Shown here piece by piece: positions 38,901-43,826 of a DNA stretch of 64,000 bases. This DNA comes from Hyposmocoma kahamanoa (lineage: Eukaryota > Arthropoda > Insecta > Lepidoptera > Cosmopterigidae). The stretch lies in contig NW_020653993.1 in assembly GCF_003589595.1 (NCBI RefSeq), positions 339,336 to 403,335 of the forward strand, read 5' to 3'. The number at the start of each line of letters is the position of its first letter. Position 1 is the first letter of the stretch. The notes under the pieces were generated by a model, which had not been told where the DNA came from, ran no database searches, and saw only the letters and a list, made by a program, of their open reading frames with translations. The position numbers and the translations under genes were made by a program.

Positions 38901-41900
38901 GTCTACTGTTTTTCCAGTAGATCTACTGTTTTTGGCCGATATCTACTGTTATTTAACGAAAACCTACTGTTTTTTACAAATTATTTGAGTTTTCACTTTT
39001 TTAAACATTCTTGACGGCTTTTTTAGATTTTATGAATCGTCTTTTCAATTTACGAAGTCTTTTTTATGTTTTTGCAATGAAAATGTAGAGCACGTTAAAT
39101 AAAACCACAGACAGCAAATGGTCCATAGTCCGTTGCATAATAATCGTAATTCCGTTTCCGTTCGACGTTAAGTACGACGCTTGCTCTTGCCAAGGTAAGT
39201 ATTAAATTAATACTTGCCAGTGAAGTCCATCAGCTCTCAACTACAGGGTCCTTTAAAGAAAATTGTGGACGTTGGTTTCCCCAAGTGTTTCAGCGTGTAC
39301 TCGTGCAGATTCACACCCACAGCATTCTGGCGGATGTCTCCAGTAGCGTTCTGTAGGGCTAGAACGACAGGGCGTGAATTGCGCCAGAGCGACTTAGGGT
39401 CGTATTCTAGAACTCTACTCAATGCTCAAGTCAGGATTGCAATGGAAACACAAGCACTGGAAATACGACCCTAATGGCAAGGACTTGTGTATGATTTTCA
39501 GTGCTCACTGCAATACTCAAGTCCTGACTTGAGTATTGAGTAGAGTTCTGGAATACGACCCATAAACGCGGGATCTCTATGCAAGAAAAACAGGATCTCA
39601 CACTTTGTTTTTTTAATTTTTTTTTATTATACTAAGTAACGGGATGAAGAAGTCGTGCGCCTGATGGTAAGCGACACGCCTATCCGTAGCGGTTGCCGTG
39701 CCACTATGCCACTAAGAGCTTTAAATCGCAAAGATCTTAGGGGCGCTGCCAGTGCGCCCGTCACCCTGACACATAAAATTGCCATGTGCCTGTAATTTCA
39801 CCAGCACCCTTACCCTTCCAAACCGGAACGCAGTAATGATCACATTACCGCTTGGCGGCAGAACTAGATAAGGTAACAGTATTACCCTGGACGAACTCTT
39901 TCACAAGGAGCTCTACTGCTACAAATGTCACTTTACTGAACCAAGGTCCTTGCTCTTTTCGACCCCTCCATCGTACAGTATCGTATGTCGAAATTGCCAA
40001 GTTTACAGGGGAGCGTTTTGAAGTTCTGAATTCACTGAAACGAGCATAACACGTGACTTTAGCATTTCTCAGTTTTATTTGGAAAAGCTCGTTACTCATA
40101 TAAAGTATTATAAAATCCTGGATATCGGTTAGATAATCCATGATGATCTATTTGATGATCACTCTTTCAGTGAATTCAGAACTCTAAAGCGCTCCCCTGT
40201 AAACTTGGCAATTTCGACAAACGATACTTTACGCAGGAGGGGTCGTTTTAGGCGTCCTCAGGCCCCGCTACCTGTACGGTAGCGGAATCAAGGTCGTCAA
40301 TAGCAGCGATGGAACTCGGCAGTCACTCGAGTTGACGCGATTGCTGACTCGAGTTGCAACTCGAGTTGACTCGACTCGGTGTCTGACAGAGCAATCGCGA
40401 GTCGCGAGTAGCGAGAGCGATACAGCGTGTATTCTAACTGCCTCCGTGGCCTAACGGTTACCATAGTGGACTGCCACGCAGAGGTCCCAGTTTTGATTGA
40501 AATATTTGAATGGCCTACATTTATTTCTCTCGTGAGTTTGAGTGTAATTTGTGGTTGTCTGTGTGTGTGTCCATGGCACCCGCGACACAGGGTTACCCTA
40601 GGCTATGTTGAGTGTGTGCGTTATTTACTTATCCAAATTTGAACTCGAACCGACGATTCACTGAGTTGGGCACGGTCGGCCGGCCGATCGCTATAGGTGG
40701 GTAGTACTGAAAAAATCACAGTAATCAGCCTTCAAATAGTATCCTCGTGACTTTTTAAGAATGTACGACGTTCCAAAATCACACTTCCTCCGTTCTACCA
40801 ATTGTCTCCATCACTCACATCATCACGTACGTTGTATTTGATAACAAAATCATGCGCCATCTCTTTCTGTAGAGACTGGCGACTGCGCTACTTGTTATAC
40901 TTCGCTTTTATATTTAAATTCTAATTATGAACCAAGAAATAATTAGATAACTAATAAGATAACTGAAATACAAATAAGATAATTGTACAAATAGCGTATT
41001 TAATAGCGATTTGTCACTGTGATTTTATTTTGTAATTGGAACGGTAGTCACGGCGATCGAAATGTAACGCTTTTCGCCATGTCTACCGACCACGACTCGC
41101 GCGTGCTCCGAAGGTCGCCGAAACGATCGCTGTATGAATGAAGTATTTGGCTTGGCGGGGCGGGTACCAAACCGTGTTAGGTCAAGTTCCTAAAAAAGTG
41201 CCTCGAGTTGACTCGTTGTGGGGGTAACTCGAGTTAATCGCTTTAAATAAATAACTCGACTTGCTCATTGAGGTTTGTAGCATCTGAACCGGGGTCGGTT
41301 TAAAGTTGCAACGGAACCCGAATGAACCCAAATGCGAGTATCGCGTGATCCTGGGATTGCATGGCATGCAGGTTCAGTTGCACCTCGAGAGATTGATCTA
41401 TTCCACCAAGTTCAACTAGGTACATATTTTCAAAAAGTTGAACTTATTGGACGAAATTCATCCTGTTTGTTCAACTTCCAATTATTTAAATAATAGCTCA
41501 ATGTATAATGACTGTTATCGACGCAAATGTTCCAAAAACAAAGGTACAGTTTGTATTAATAATTATAACAAACTAGTGGAGTAATTTCACAAAAAAATAA
41601 TTGAATATCAATTCAATAAAAATTTAATGATCTACGTTAAATTTTTAACGTCTGAACCCGACTTAATTTCGGGTAGCGCTAATCAGTGGCCAACTTCAAA
41701 ATGTCAGTGTTAAAAAAAGTGATGTTAGTGTATAGTGCACGTAAAATAAGTATCTTAACAGTAACTGTAATAACAATAGATCTTTTACATTCATAGTGTT
41801 GATGAATTGTTCATATGTGTTGCAGTTTTCAGGAACAAAAGAAAGTAGATTTTTAAAATGAGATTAAACATTATTTTCAAAAATCAGCCGATTTAAATGG

Positions 41901-43496
41901 ATTTTTTATTTTGCTATTTATAGAAAGAGCGAAACTTATAACGGTGTTACCATGAAAATGAGCAATATAGGTCACAAAAGTTCTTCCTGTCTTTACAGTA
42001 CCAATATATAAAATGAAAGAAAAATGTTGAACACTAGGAACAATACTCATAAAAATGGAAGTAAATTAATTTGCTACTCCGCGAACTCAATGAAGGCTAA
42101 ATCGTGCAAAATAGCTGCGCTTGTGTTGAATATTTTTTCATGCAGTTGATTTTCCCATCCTCCATACACATAAAATTAAAAAAATAAATAACACAAGCAC
42201 AACTACAGTCACAAACACCACCACCAAAAAATATTCTCGATTCTGTTCGCGGAGAAGCAAATTAATTTACTTCTATTTTTATTACCATGGATTTCCGCAA
42301 AGTAACACCTGAATATATTAACAACACTCATGTTTACAACTATAACGCGAAATGTATTTATTTAATCGTACTGATTTTGTGATATATTGTTGCAGTGCAT
42401 GCTGTACCACTGCATGTCGGACTCTGAAGGCGAGTACGTGAGCCGGCCTTGCTCCTGTGCACCCGCTGATCACGCCTGCGCAAAGCGGTCAGTACCTTTT
42501 TGATTAGGGGCGATTGCTCTAAGATGTGTTTATTTCGTTTTCAATCGGTCCGACCTAACTGCAGTCCATAATGCCATGATTAGGAGGTGCAGGCTGTGTA
42601 TTACGGCCGGCAGCCGCCATTTTGAATATGTACTGTGAAAAATGTAAAATAATTGCAATAGTTCTAAAAAATAAGAGTTTTGATTTTCAAATATTTTATT
42701 TCTTAATTTGAAGTTAGAAACCACTGCCACGAGTGGCACAAACCATTTTGGACACTAGCAAAAGATCCCTTTTAATGCTGTAATATCAACCTGTTTGATG
42801 AAATTTTGAATAAACCCATAACTAAAGTAGATAGGTACGTAATTTGTTGTTTAGTAATAAGATGAATAAGTAGACAAGTTATTACAATTAAGTGCAGATG
42901 CGGTGTTATACGTTTTCAATTTTTTTAACACTTATTCAAGTAATTTAACACTTGGTGGGAATTTAATTTGATACTTAAATCATAAAGAGCGGATTGATTT
43001 AAGATAATAAAAAGGAAAAGAAGGATAGGAGAAGACGATTGCGTTTGAGTACAGTCGCGTCCAAAGGTGTTAAAACGTAAAAATCGCAAAGTGCATAAAA
43101 TTTTTAATTAAAAAAAAACCGTTGGGAATATTACCATAGTACCATGATGAAATTGCCTCCGTGGCCGAACGGTTAACACTGCCACGCAGAGGTCCCAGGT
43201 TCGATTCCCGGGCCGGGAGAAATATTTATTTATCTCGTGAGTGTGGGTGTAATTTGTGGTTGTCTACGTGTGCGCGTAACCTCCTTGAATATAAGGACGG
43301 TGGCGTCGGTATTTAGAACGGAGAGAGTGAGGCTAGTTGGAATCGGCCCGGCAGGTGGGTGGGGCTCGCGCTGCTGAGCCTGGTGGTGCCGTGCCTGTGC
43401 TGCTACCTGCCGCTGGCGGGCGCGCGGGCGGCGGCGCGCGCGGCGCGGCTGGCCGGCGGACAGCACGCGCCCGCGCAGCCGCCGCCGCGCAAGTAG
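11972..43496 (+). CDS. Spred: Spred (Sprouty-related EVH1 protein), complete, 12 coding exons
   Basis: Spred proteins are membrane-associated inhibitors of Ras-Raf-ERK signalling. Twelve exons join without a phase conflict into 417 codons: 11972-11991, 16789-16949, 18590-18675, 20539-20707, 25769-25857, 26870-26987, 29549-29631, 31322-31415, 37697-37784, 38533-38644, 42396-42487 and 43355-43496. Residues 8-145 form the EVH1 domain ('[10 protein letters not shown]', '[11 protein letters not shown]', '[19 protein letters not shown]', '[16 protein letters not shown]'). About 146-295 is a proline/serine-rich linker. From about 300 comes the cysteine-rich SPR domain ('[14 protein letters not shown]', '[11 protein letters not shown]'). 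Odd points: a His-rich insert (residues 48-56) in EVH1, loss of the last five SPR cysteines, and an in-frame coding-like extension after the TAG. Introns reach 6.3 kb and are packed with repeats. Confidence 0.93.
12000..13700. other. Spred intron 1, first part
   Basis: No repeat shared with the rest of the window and no supported exon. Short frames at 12896-13126 and 13489-13830 match nothing known to me. Confidence 0.4.
13777..13820 (+). promoter_or_regulatory. TATA box plus initiator-like site in Spred intron 1
   Basis: 'tatataaag' at 13777-13785 is followed about 30 bases later by 'tctcattac', at the spacing of an insect TATA/Inr core promoter, in a short GC-rich patch. It could be a cryptic or alternative promoter, or part of a decayed LTR. 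No transcript evidence is available. Confidence 0.25.
14481..14686 (-). mobile_element. SINE A, full length
   Basis: Minus-strand copy of the 2910-3116 SINE with the A- and B-boxes intact ('ggaatcgaacctggg' on the plus strand). It starts 'cgcacacactcaacatag' and ends 'ccacggaggcag'. Confidence 0.9.
14796..14908. repeat. CA / CGCA microsatellite
   Basis: Dinucleotide CA run followed by GCAC tetranucleotide units over about 110 bases. The cysteine-alanine open frame across it is an artefact. Confidence 0.9.
15500..15560 (+). repeat. family B repeat, 5' fragment
   Basis: 'gcagagctccttgtgaaaga' and 'gtaggtactgc' match the start of family B. Confidence 0.55.
15580..16165 (+). mobile_element. family C element, decayed, with a nested insertion
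   Basis: Carries the family C blocks 'ccctttccaacaaaaaataa', 'taatcgcgtaacgcac', 'acagtcgaattgagg' and the terminal 'ttttttgaagtcgatt'. It is interrupted at 15928-16125. Confidence 0.6.
15928..16125 (-). mobile_element. retroposed insert with 7-bp target duplication
   Basis: 198 bases lie between two copies of ACTTCCT (15921-15927 and 16126-16132), inside a family C block that is continuous if the insert is removed. The plus-strand left end is A-rich ('aaaaaaataaaaaaaatg'). Because the insert reads as an open frame on the minus strand, the tail would on that strand be T-rich, so the retroposition polarity is unsettled. The minus frame '[20 protein letters not shown]' looks like real protein, but I cannot name it. 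Confidence 0.5.
16170..16788. other. Spred intron 1, last part
   Basis: Contains clusters of 'attcg'/'cgaat' words and a TGACGTCA at about 16545. No exon or shared repeat recognised. Confidence 0.35.
16789..16949 (+). CDS. Spred: Spred coding exon 2 (EVH1 N-terminal half)
   Basis: Acceptor 'gtggtcgtag', donor 'gtaagt'. Encodes '[19 protein letters not shown]' and '[14 protein letters not shown]' (first EVH1 strands) and then a basic and His-rich stretch 'HSHHHAHSH' at residues 48-56. GC content is far above that of the introns. Confidence 0.92.
17278..17462. repeat. inverted-repeat element, 'tgtcgtaa' family copy 1
   Basis: Shares 'attttgtcgtaatggaaaat', 'aaattattaccctt', 'cggtggaaattt' and 'cgtaaggtcatttt' with 59030-59215. 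Its right part is palindromic around 'gacattttgtcgtaaggtc'. Probably a small MITE. Confidence 0.6.
17685..18185. mobile_element. TIR element with 'ccgaatattcgg' ends
   Basis: The left end has repeated 'attcggc' words ('cgaatattcggctattattc') and the right end carries 'aggccgaatattcgactatt'. The inverted ends suggest a non-autonomous DNA element, possibly hAT-like. A duplicated target was not found. Confidence 0.4.
18283..18500 (+). mobile_element. family D element, copy 1
   Basis: Starts 'cagggctccgtcacttgctc' and runs through 'gacgtcggcgcaagctctca' to 'ggctattatagcgta' and 'tatgagagtgatgtatc', parallel to 62404-62691. It ends about 90 bases before Spred exon 3. Confidence 0.65.
18590..18675 (+). 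CDS. Spred: Spred coding exon 3
   Basis: Acceptor 'gtatgtccag', donor 'gtcagt'. Two bases complete Gly-61, then 28 codons: a Thr/Ser-rich loop '[16 protein letters not shown]' and the conserved EVH1 strand '[12 protein letters not shown]', comparable with 'YIIYGQRISD' of other Spreds. Confidence 0.9.
18800..18970 (-). repeat. family B repeat, minus-strand copy
   Basis: 'gcttggcggcagaaataggt' and 'aagtcccatgtgcctgtaat' blocks in reverse orientation. Confidence 0.75.
19180..19270 (-). repeat. LINE 3' UTR piece
   Basis: 'agaacgagcaagaaactgta' and 'gggattgctcttttcaaata' match 20035-20095 and 1305-1345. Confidence 0.55.
19279..19453. mobile_element. TIR MITE 'GGGTCGTATTCC', copy 1
   Basis: Inverted ends 'gggtcgtattccagaactct' and the reverse complement at the right. 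The inner part is also palindromic ('tactcaatgctcaagtcagg'). Two more copies lie at 35060-35226 and 39397-39561. Confidence 0.85.
19457..20021. mobile_element. TIR element rich in GACT/AGTC words
   Basis: The left end 'gactcagtttttaaggcctt' and the right end, reverse-complemented as 'gactcagtcttttaaggcgt', form an inverted repeat of about 26 bases with three mismatches. The interior has dozens of 'gtcttt' and 'aaaagact' words arranged symmetrically. Non-coding. Confidence 0.65.
20030..20400 (-). mobile_element. LINE 3' end, minus strand
   Basis: Minus-strand frame 20112-20396 carries '[19 protein letters not shown]', then '[16 protein letters not shown]' and 'VWKDKKSL', the usual C-terminus of a Jockey/CR1-like RT, followed by its 3' UTR. 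It ends 139 bases before Spred exon 4. Confidence 0.7.
20539..20707 (+). CDS. Spred: Spred coding exon 4 (EVH1 core)
   Basis: Acceptor 'atgttttcag', donor 'gtaagt'. 56 codons and one base: '[16 protein letters not shown]', '[19 protein letters not shown]', '[20 protein letters not shown]'. This is the best conserved Spred segment and identifies the gene. FHHW and the aromatic FGLTF strand are intact. Confidence 0.96.
20840..21150 (-). repeat. retroelement 3' end family G, copy 1
   Basis: 'aacgccacaacacaataata' start, 'aaaggctgtgacgctgattt' and 'gtggaccct' blocks are shared with 24580-24910. The AT-rich left end suggests a retroelement tail on the minus strand. Confidence 0.45.
21604..21705 (+). 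mobile_element. SINE A, truncated
   Basis: Head and B-box ('gatcgattcccgggccggga') present; most of the body is missing. Confidence 0.8.
21710..22600. other. Spred intron 4, unassigned part
   Basis: No exon, RNA gene or shared repeat seen. Confidence 0.4.
22605..22840 (-). mobile_element. SINE T2 (tRNA-like head plus tail), minus strand
   Basis: 'ccttcgatcccgccggtttc' then 'gaaccgacgtcttctagcaa' is the reverse complement of a tRNA-like T-arm and anticodon region. It is flanked on both sides by the tail motif 'aattattaat'/'tataattattaatgcaaaga' and 'caaactagtggagtaatttc'. Confidence 0.65.
22850..23530. other. Spred intron 4, AT-rich, unassigned
   Basis: Nothing recognised. The open frame 23011-23286 (-) has no family pattern. 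Confidence 0.35.
23450..23630 (-). repeat. SINE C3 fragment
   Basis: Contains 'ggtttcgaactaggtacagg' and 'gtactatgagtaccagaaca', words of the C3 family. Confidence 0.4.
24162..24546. mobile_element. TIR element with palindromic 20-bp tandem units
   Basis: The left end 'aaggctcaatttacactgcg' is followed by 'gaacgaaatggaatggaagc'. The right end holds the inverse 'cgcttccattccgttccttt' and 'agagcct'. Inside, a 20-base unit 'gaatgctcgaacattcccgc' repeats about 2.8 times (24246-24303) and is itself near-palindromic. Confidence 0.6.
24580..24910 (-). repeat. retroelement 3' end family G, copy 2
   Basis: Parallel to 20840-21150: 'aacgccacaacacagataca', 'ttgtgacgtacgcaatagga', 'ttcaatgagccctgcgaca'. 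Confidence 0.45.
25250..25420 (-). mobile_element. SINE C3, copy
   Basis: 'ctgtactatgagtacaaagt', 'cactactcagaacacccaaa' and a terminal tRNA-like 'gtctcgaaaccggaatctcc' block. Confidence 0.5.
25529..25709. mobile_element. MITE with TTA(A) target duplication, next to Spred exon 5
   Basis: The ends 'agcgtgaaacata' and 'gtgtttcacgct' are inverted and flanked by TTA on both sides (TTAA on a shifted reading). Inside, 'cgggcgagtgtcgggttgg' recurs inverted, so the whole unit folds. It lies 60 bases before the exon 5 acceptor. Confidence 0.7.
25769..25857 (+). CDS. Spred: Spred coding exon 5
   Basis: Acceptor 'gattttgcag', donor 'gtaatt'. Encodes the start of the linker '[20 protein letters not shown]' and an acidic patch '[10 protein letters not shown]'. 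Phases match both neighbours. Confidence 0.88.
26015..26195 (-). mobile_element. SINE C3, copy
   Basis: Shares 'ataccagacaaccatacc', 'ctcaaactagagttcact' and the tRNA-like end 'gggaatcgaacccgggact' with 5215-5612. An (AAT)n tract precedes it at 25998-26013. Confidence 0.65.
26235..26436 (-). mobile_element. SINE A, full length
   Basis: Almost identical to the 14481-14686 copy, in the same orientation. An (AAT)n run sits at its 3' side (26222-26238). Confidence 0.9.
26640..26822 (+). mobile_element. family C element, partial
   Basis: 'gccacctttaaaggtggaat', 'ggttatcgcgtaacatacat', 'gagaacctcctccttttgtt' and the terminal 'gaagtcggt'. Ends 48 bases before Spred exon 6. Confidence 0.65.
26870..26987 (+). 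CDS. Spred: Spred coding exon 6
   Basis: Acceptor 'cgtgttgcag', donor 'gtaact'. A Ser/Arg/Pro-rich linker '[20 protein letters not shown]' ending 'LPLHPPP'. Strongly GC-rich against the introns; phase 0 to phase 1. Confidence 0.85.
27090..27400 (+). repeat. family B repeat, fullest copy
   Basis: Blocks in order: 'gcagtagagctccttgtgaa', 'gtactgccaccttacctatt', 'ttacaggggtacatgagact', 'gggcgcagtggcagtgcc', 'gttatggacaggcgtgtcgc', 'accaggaccacgacttgttc'. No pol III boxes or RT frame, so the class is unknown. Confidence 0.8.
27545..27895. mobile_element. family E hairpin element plus family C remnant
   Basis: Left arm 'aggaaatgaaactatttttc' then 'cggatttaaatcgcgtatat' and 'gggccctttacaggg'. The right arm is the reverse complement, ending near 27765, so the two arms would pair over some 70-90 bases. 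After it come family C words ('ttcaacaaaaaaagaaccat'). Confidence 0.65.
27900..29548. other. Spred intron 6, remainder
   Basis: No exon found. The open frame 28543-28830 (+) has a hydrophobic run '[17 protein letters not shown]' but no splice support or family match. Confidence 0.35.
29549..29631 (+). CDS. Spred: Spred coding exon 7
   Basis: Acceptor 'tatattccag', donor 'gtgagt'. '[20 protein letters not shown]' then 'PTYVQLNP', an acidic linker with two tyrosines. Confidence 0.85.
30068..30678. mobile_element. TIR element, about 70-bp imperfect ends
   Basis: 'cccagaaatagagacgaaat' at 30120 and its inverse 'atttcgtctctatttctggt' at 30600, with further matching 'gaagaacaacgaag'/'ctttgttcta' outside. 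Interior unassigned. Confidence 0.55.
30815..31190 (-). mobile_element. SINE T2, longest copy
   Basis: On the minus strand: tail-type 5' sequence, then 'gatggcgctacgactaaaaa', then a tRNA-like head 'ggcttagttggtatagc' with the B-box in 'gtcggttcgaatccgac', then 'ggatcgaagg' and 'ttttttctgagtgtt'. Acceptor, D and T arms can pair, but the anticodon loop would have nine bases, so it is a tRNA-derived SINE head and not a working tRNA gene. Confidence 0.7.
31322..31415 (+). CDS. Spred: Spred coding exon 8
   Basis: Acceptor 'atattgcag', donor 'gtacag'. '[20 protein letters not shown]' then '[11 protein letters not shown]'. The intron after it is the longest of the gene (6.3 kb). Confidence 0.87.
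31592..31632. repeat. perfect 13-bp inverted repeat
   Basis: 'tgctaccgctagc' and 'gctagcggtagca' separated by 15 bases. A small hairpin in Spred intron 8. Confidence 0.8.
31640..33380. other. Spred intron 8, first part
   Basis: Mostly unassigned. 32100-32400 is GC-rich and on the minus strand gives protein-like '[18 protein letters not shown]', which I suspect is a LINE or other repeat remnant but cannot prove. Confidence 0.35.
33390..33612 (+). mobile_element. LINE reverse transcriptase C-terminus
   Basis: Frame '[20 protein letters not shown]', then '[17 protein letters not shown]', ending at TAA 33610-33612 after 'catcaggtgagatgg'. This is the standard 'AxxWNxLPxxxFPxxYxLxxFKxxVN' tail of CR1/Zenon-type LINEs in moths. 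Confidence 0.8.
33665..34439. mobile_element. Harbinger-like TIR element with nested B and C
   Basis: TIRs 'tggcccatttacacagggcc' at the left and its inverse 'ccccgtgtaaacggtcct' at the right, extending through 'gacgag' and 'aagccaagcc'. Flanked by TAA on both sides (33662-33664 and 34440-34442). The interior holds a family B repeat that is itself split by family C. Confidence 0.65.
33905..34325 (+). repeat. family B split by family C (33950-34110)
   Basis: Family B runs to 'atagttcag', then C ('ctactaaaaaaccgacctca' to 'ttttttgaagtcatttaaaa'), then B resumes 'gttcgtccag'. The duplicated 'gttc' marks the target site. Confidence 0.7.
34750..35035. mobile_element. inverted pair of SINE T2 pieces around an N gap
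   Basis: Left: 'caaagatcgaacactcagaa' to 'tccttcgatccg'. Right: 'cggatcgaaggaattttttc' to 'gatctttgtattaataatta'. The N run 34964-34973 lies between them, so an unresolved hairpin is a likely cause of the gap. Confidence 0.7.
34964..34973. other. assembly gap (10 N)
   Basis: Fixed-length N run; the true size is unknown. Confidence 1.
35040..35680. mobile_element. family E element interrupted by a MITE
   Basis: Starts 'aggaaatgaaactat', is broken by the MITE at 35060-35226, resumes 'tatttttccggatttaaatc', and ends with the inverse 'atccggaaaaatagtttcat' and 'tcgcgagaacctaagaactc'. Internal AT-rich DNA is unassigned. Confidence 0.65.
35060..35226. mobile_element. TIR MITE 'GGGTCGTATTCC', copy 2
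   Basis: The ends are the same as in 19279-19453. Removing it restores the family E sequence 'gaaactatttttccgg', so TAT (or TA) was duplicated on insertion. Confidence 0.85.
36562..36668 (+). mobile_element. SINE A, decayed
   Basis: B-box 'gggttcgatacccgggccgg' and 'tctctcgtgagtttgggtgt' are present; the head is damaged. Confidence 0.75.
36670..36925 (-). repeat. family B repeat, minus strand
   Basis: 'aagtcccgtgtgcctgtaat', 'gcttggcggcagaaataggt' and 'aagcgacacgcctgtc' in reverse order. Confidence 0.75.
37161..37236. repeat. long hairpin (arms about 33 bp)
   Basis: 'tttcgaaatagcgctttcgt' and 'ccttagattt' pair with 'aaatctaagggcgaaagcgc' and 'cgtttcgaaa' across a nine-base loop. Probably a minimal MITE. 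Confidence 0.75.
37285..37450. mobile_element. family E element, short copy
   Basis: 'atcgagttcttaagttttcg' at the left and 'gatttaaatccggaaaaata' at the right. Confidence 0.6.
37697..37784 (+). CDS. Spred: Spred coding exon 9
   Basis: Acceptor 'cctgttgcag', donor 'gtactt'. '[18 protein letters not shown]' then 'FQARLKC', a proline-rich segment leading into the SPR domain. Confidence 0.88.
38533..38644 (+). CDS. Spred: Spred coding exon 10 (SPR domain, first part)
   Basis: Acceptor 'gtgttacag', donor 'gttcgt'. '[20 protein letters not shown]', '[18 protein letters not shown]'. The cysteine spacing and 'APD..KSCI..VSC..CA' are diagnostic for Sprouty/Spred. Confidence 0.94.
38885..39080. repeat. 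'ctactgttttt' tandem words
   Basis: Four spaced copies of 'tctactgtttt'/'cctactgttttt' within 100 bases, after 'gtgttgccagg'. Class unknown. Confidence 0.45.
39397..39561. mobile_element. TIR MITE 'GGGTCGTATTCC', copy 3
   Basis: Same inverted ends as 19279-19453, with identical flanking 'ctta' and 'ata'. Confidence 0.85.
39605..39930 (-). repeat. family B repeat, near full length, minus strand
   Basis: All main family B blocks in reverse, from 'gcgacacgcctatccg' to 'cacaaggagctctactgcta'. Confidence 0.8.
39950..40258. mobile_element. MITE with about 90-bp terminal inverted repeats
   Basis: Left 'cgacccctcc', 'gaaattgccaagtttacagg' and 'ggagcg' are mirrored on the right by 'cgctcccctgtaaacttggc', 'aatttcga' and 'ggaggggtcg'. 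The central 100 bases are not repeated. Confidence 0.75.
40315..40412. repeat. ACTCGAGT palindrome cluster
   Basis: 'actcgagttg' and its inverse occur several times; similar words recur at 41200-41260. Confidence 0.6.
40438..40626 (+). mobile_element. SINE A with damaged B-box
   Basis: Head 'ctgcctccgtggcctaacgg' intact, B-box region shortened ('gtcccagttttgattga'), body complete to 'gtgtgtgcgttattta'. Confidence 0.88.
41545..41645 (+). repeat. SINE T2 tail
   Basis: 'ttataacaaactagtggagt' then 'tatcaattcaataaaaattt'; no head. Confidence 0.6.
41650..42395. other. Spred intron 10, last part
   Basis: Unassigned AT-rich intron. Confidence 0.4.
42396..42487 (+). CDS. Spred: Spred coding exon 11 (SPR domain, middle)
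   Basis: Acceptor 'attgttgcag', donor 'gtcagt'. '[14 protein letters not shown]' is the hallmark of Sprouty/Spred, followed by '[15 protein letters not shown]'. Confidence 0.96.
43153..43272 (+). mobile_element. SINE A, 3'-truncated, near Spred exon 12
   Basis: Head and B-box present, with part of the head deleted ('ggttaacactgccacgcaga'). It ends only about 80 bases before the exon 12 acceptor, so it supplies part of the 3' splice region. Confidence 0.85.
43355..43496 (+). CDS. Spred: Spred coding exon 12 and TAG stop
   Basis: Acceptor 'cccggcag'. '[20 protein letters not shown]' matches the hydrophobic end of the SPR domain. The next stretch, '[18 protein letters not shown]', keeps length and GG.H but has Ala/Leu where other Spreds have five cysteines. 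TAG at 43494-43496. Third positions are almost all G/C. Confidence 0.9.
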
Positions 43497-43664
43497 GGCT
43501 CGCTCGCCACGGACCGCCAGGCCCGTGGCCCCCCGGCGCGGCCCGTGCCCGAGATCCGGGTCACCGCCAGCGCCGACAGCGCCGACAGCGCGGACGTCGT
43601 CGTGCACCCGCCGACGCCGCACCCGCTCGACGGCGACCTGCAGTACATCGACGACTCCGAGTGA
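43497..43664 (+). CDS. Spred: possible in-frame C-terminal extension of Spred
   Basis: After the TAG the same frame stays open for 55 codons to TGA at 43662-43664. 54 of 55 third positions are G or C, against about half or more A/T in the next frame. The peptide has ordered acidic and proline segments ('PEIRVTASADSADSADVVVH', 'PPTPHPLDGDLQYIDDSE'). Composition drops right after the TGA. This fits translated sequence reached by readthrough, or a gene in which TAG is a recent nonsense change or an error (for example from TGG). Confidence 0.55.
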   Translation, partial: GSLATDRQARGPPARPVPEIRVTASADSADSADVVVHPPTPHPLDGDLQYIDDSE

Positions 43665-43820
43665 ACTCGCGCGCGCGACGCTCGATCGCGACCGGGCTGA
43701 ACGCGTCGCGGCTGCCATATCGGGCGTAAATAACGCTGTTTTTACATATCACAGTGTAAGCGCGCGCGTCCTTCGCTCCCGCAGTTTCTACTAAATTTGT
43801 CCCTAATCGTATATTATATT

Positions 43821-43826
43821 AATAAA
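43821..43826 (+). terminator. Spred: candidate proximal Spred polyA signal
   Basis: First AATAAA after the coding region, 157 bases past the TGA. Further AATAAA sites occur near 44190, 44900, 46750 and 48340. Confidence 0.4.

Noticed and set aside
43230..43794. Several long overlapping frames on both strands (up to 162 codons)
   Set aside because: They are shadows caused by the GC-rich Spred exon 12 and its extension; only the Spred frame has the third-position G/C bias and homology.
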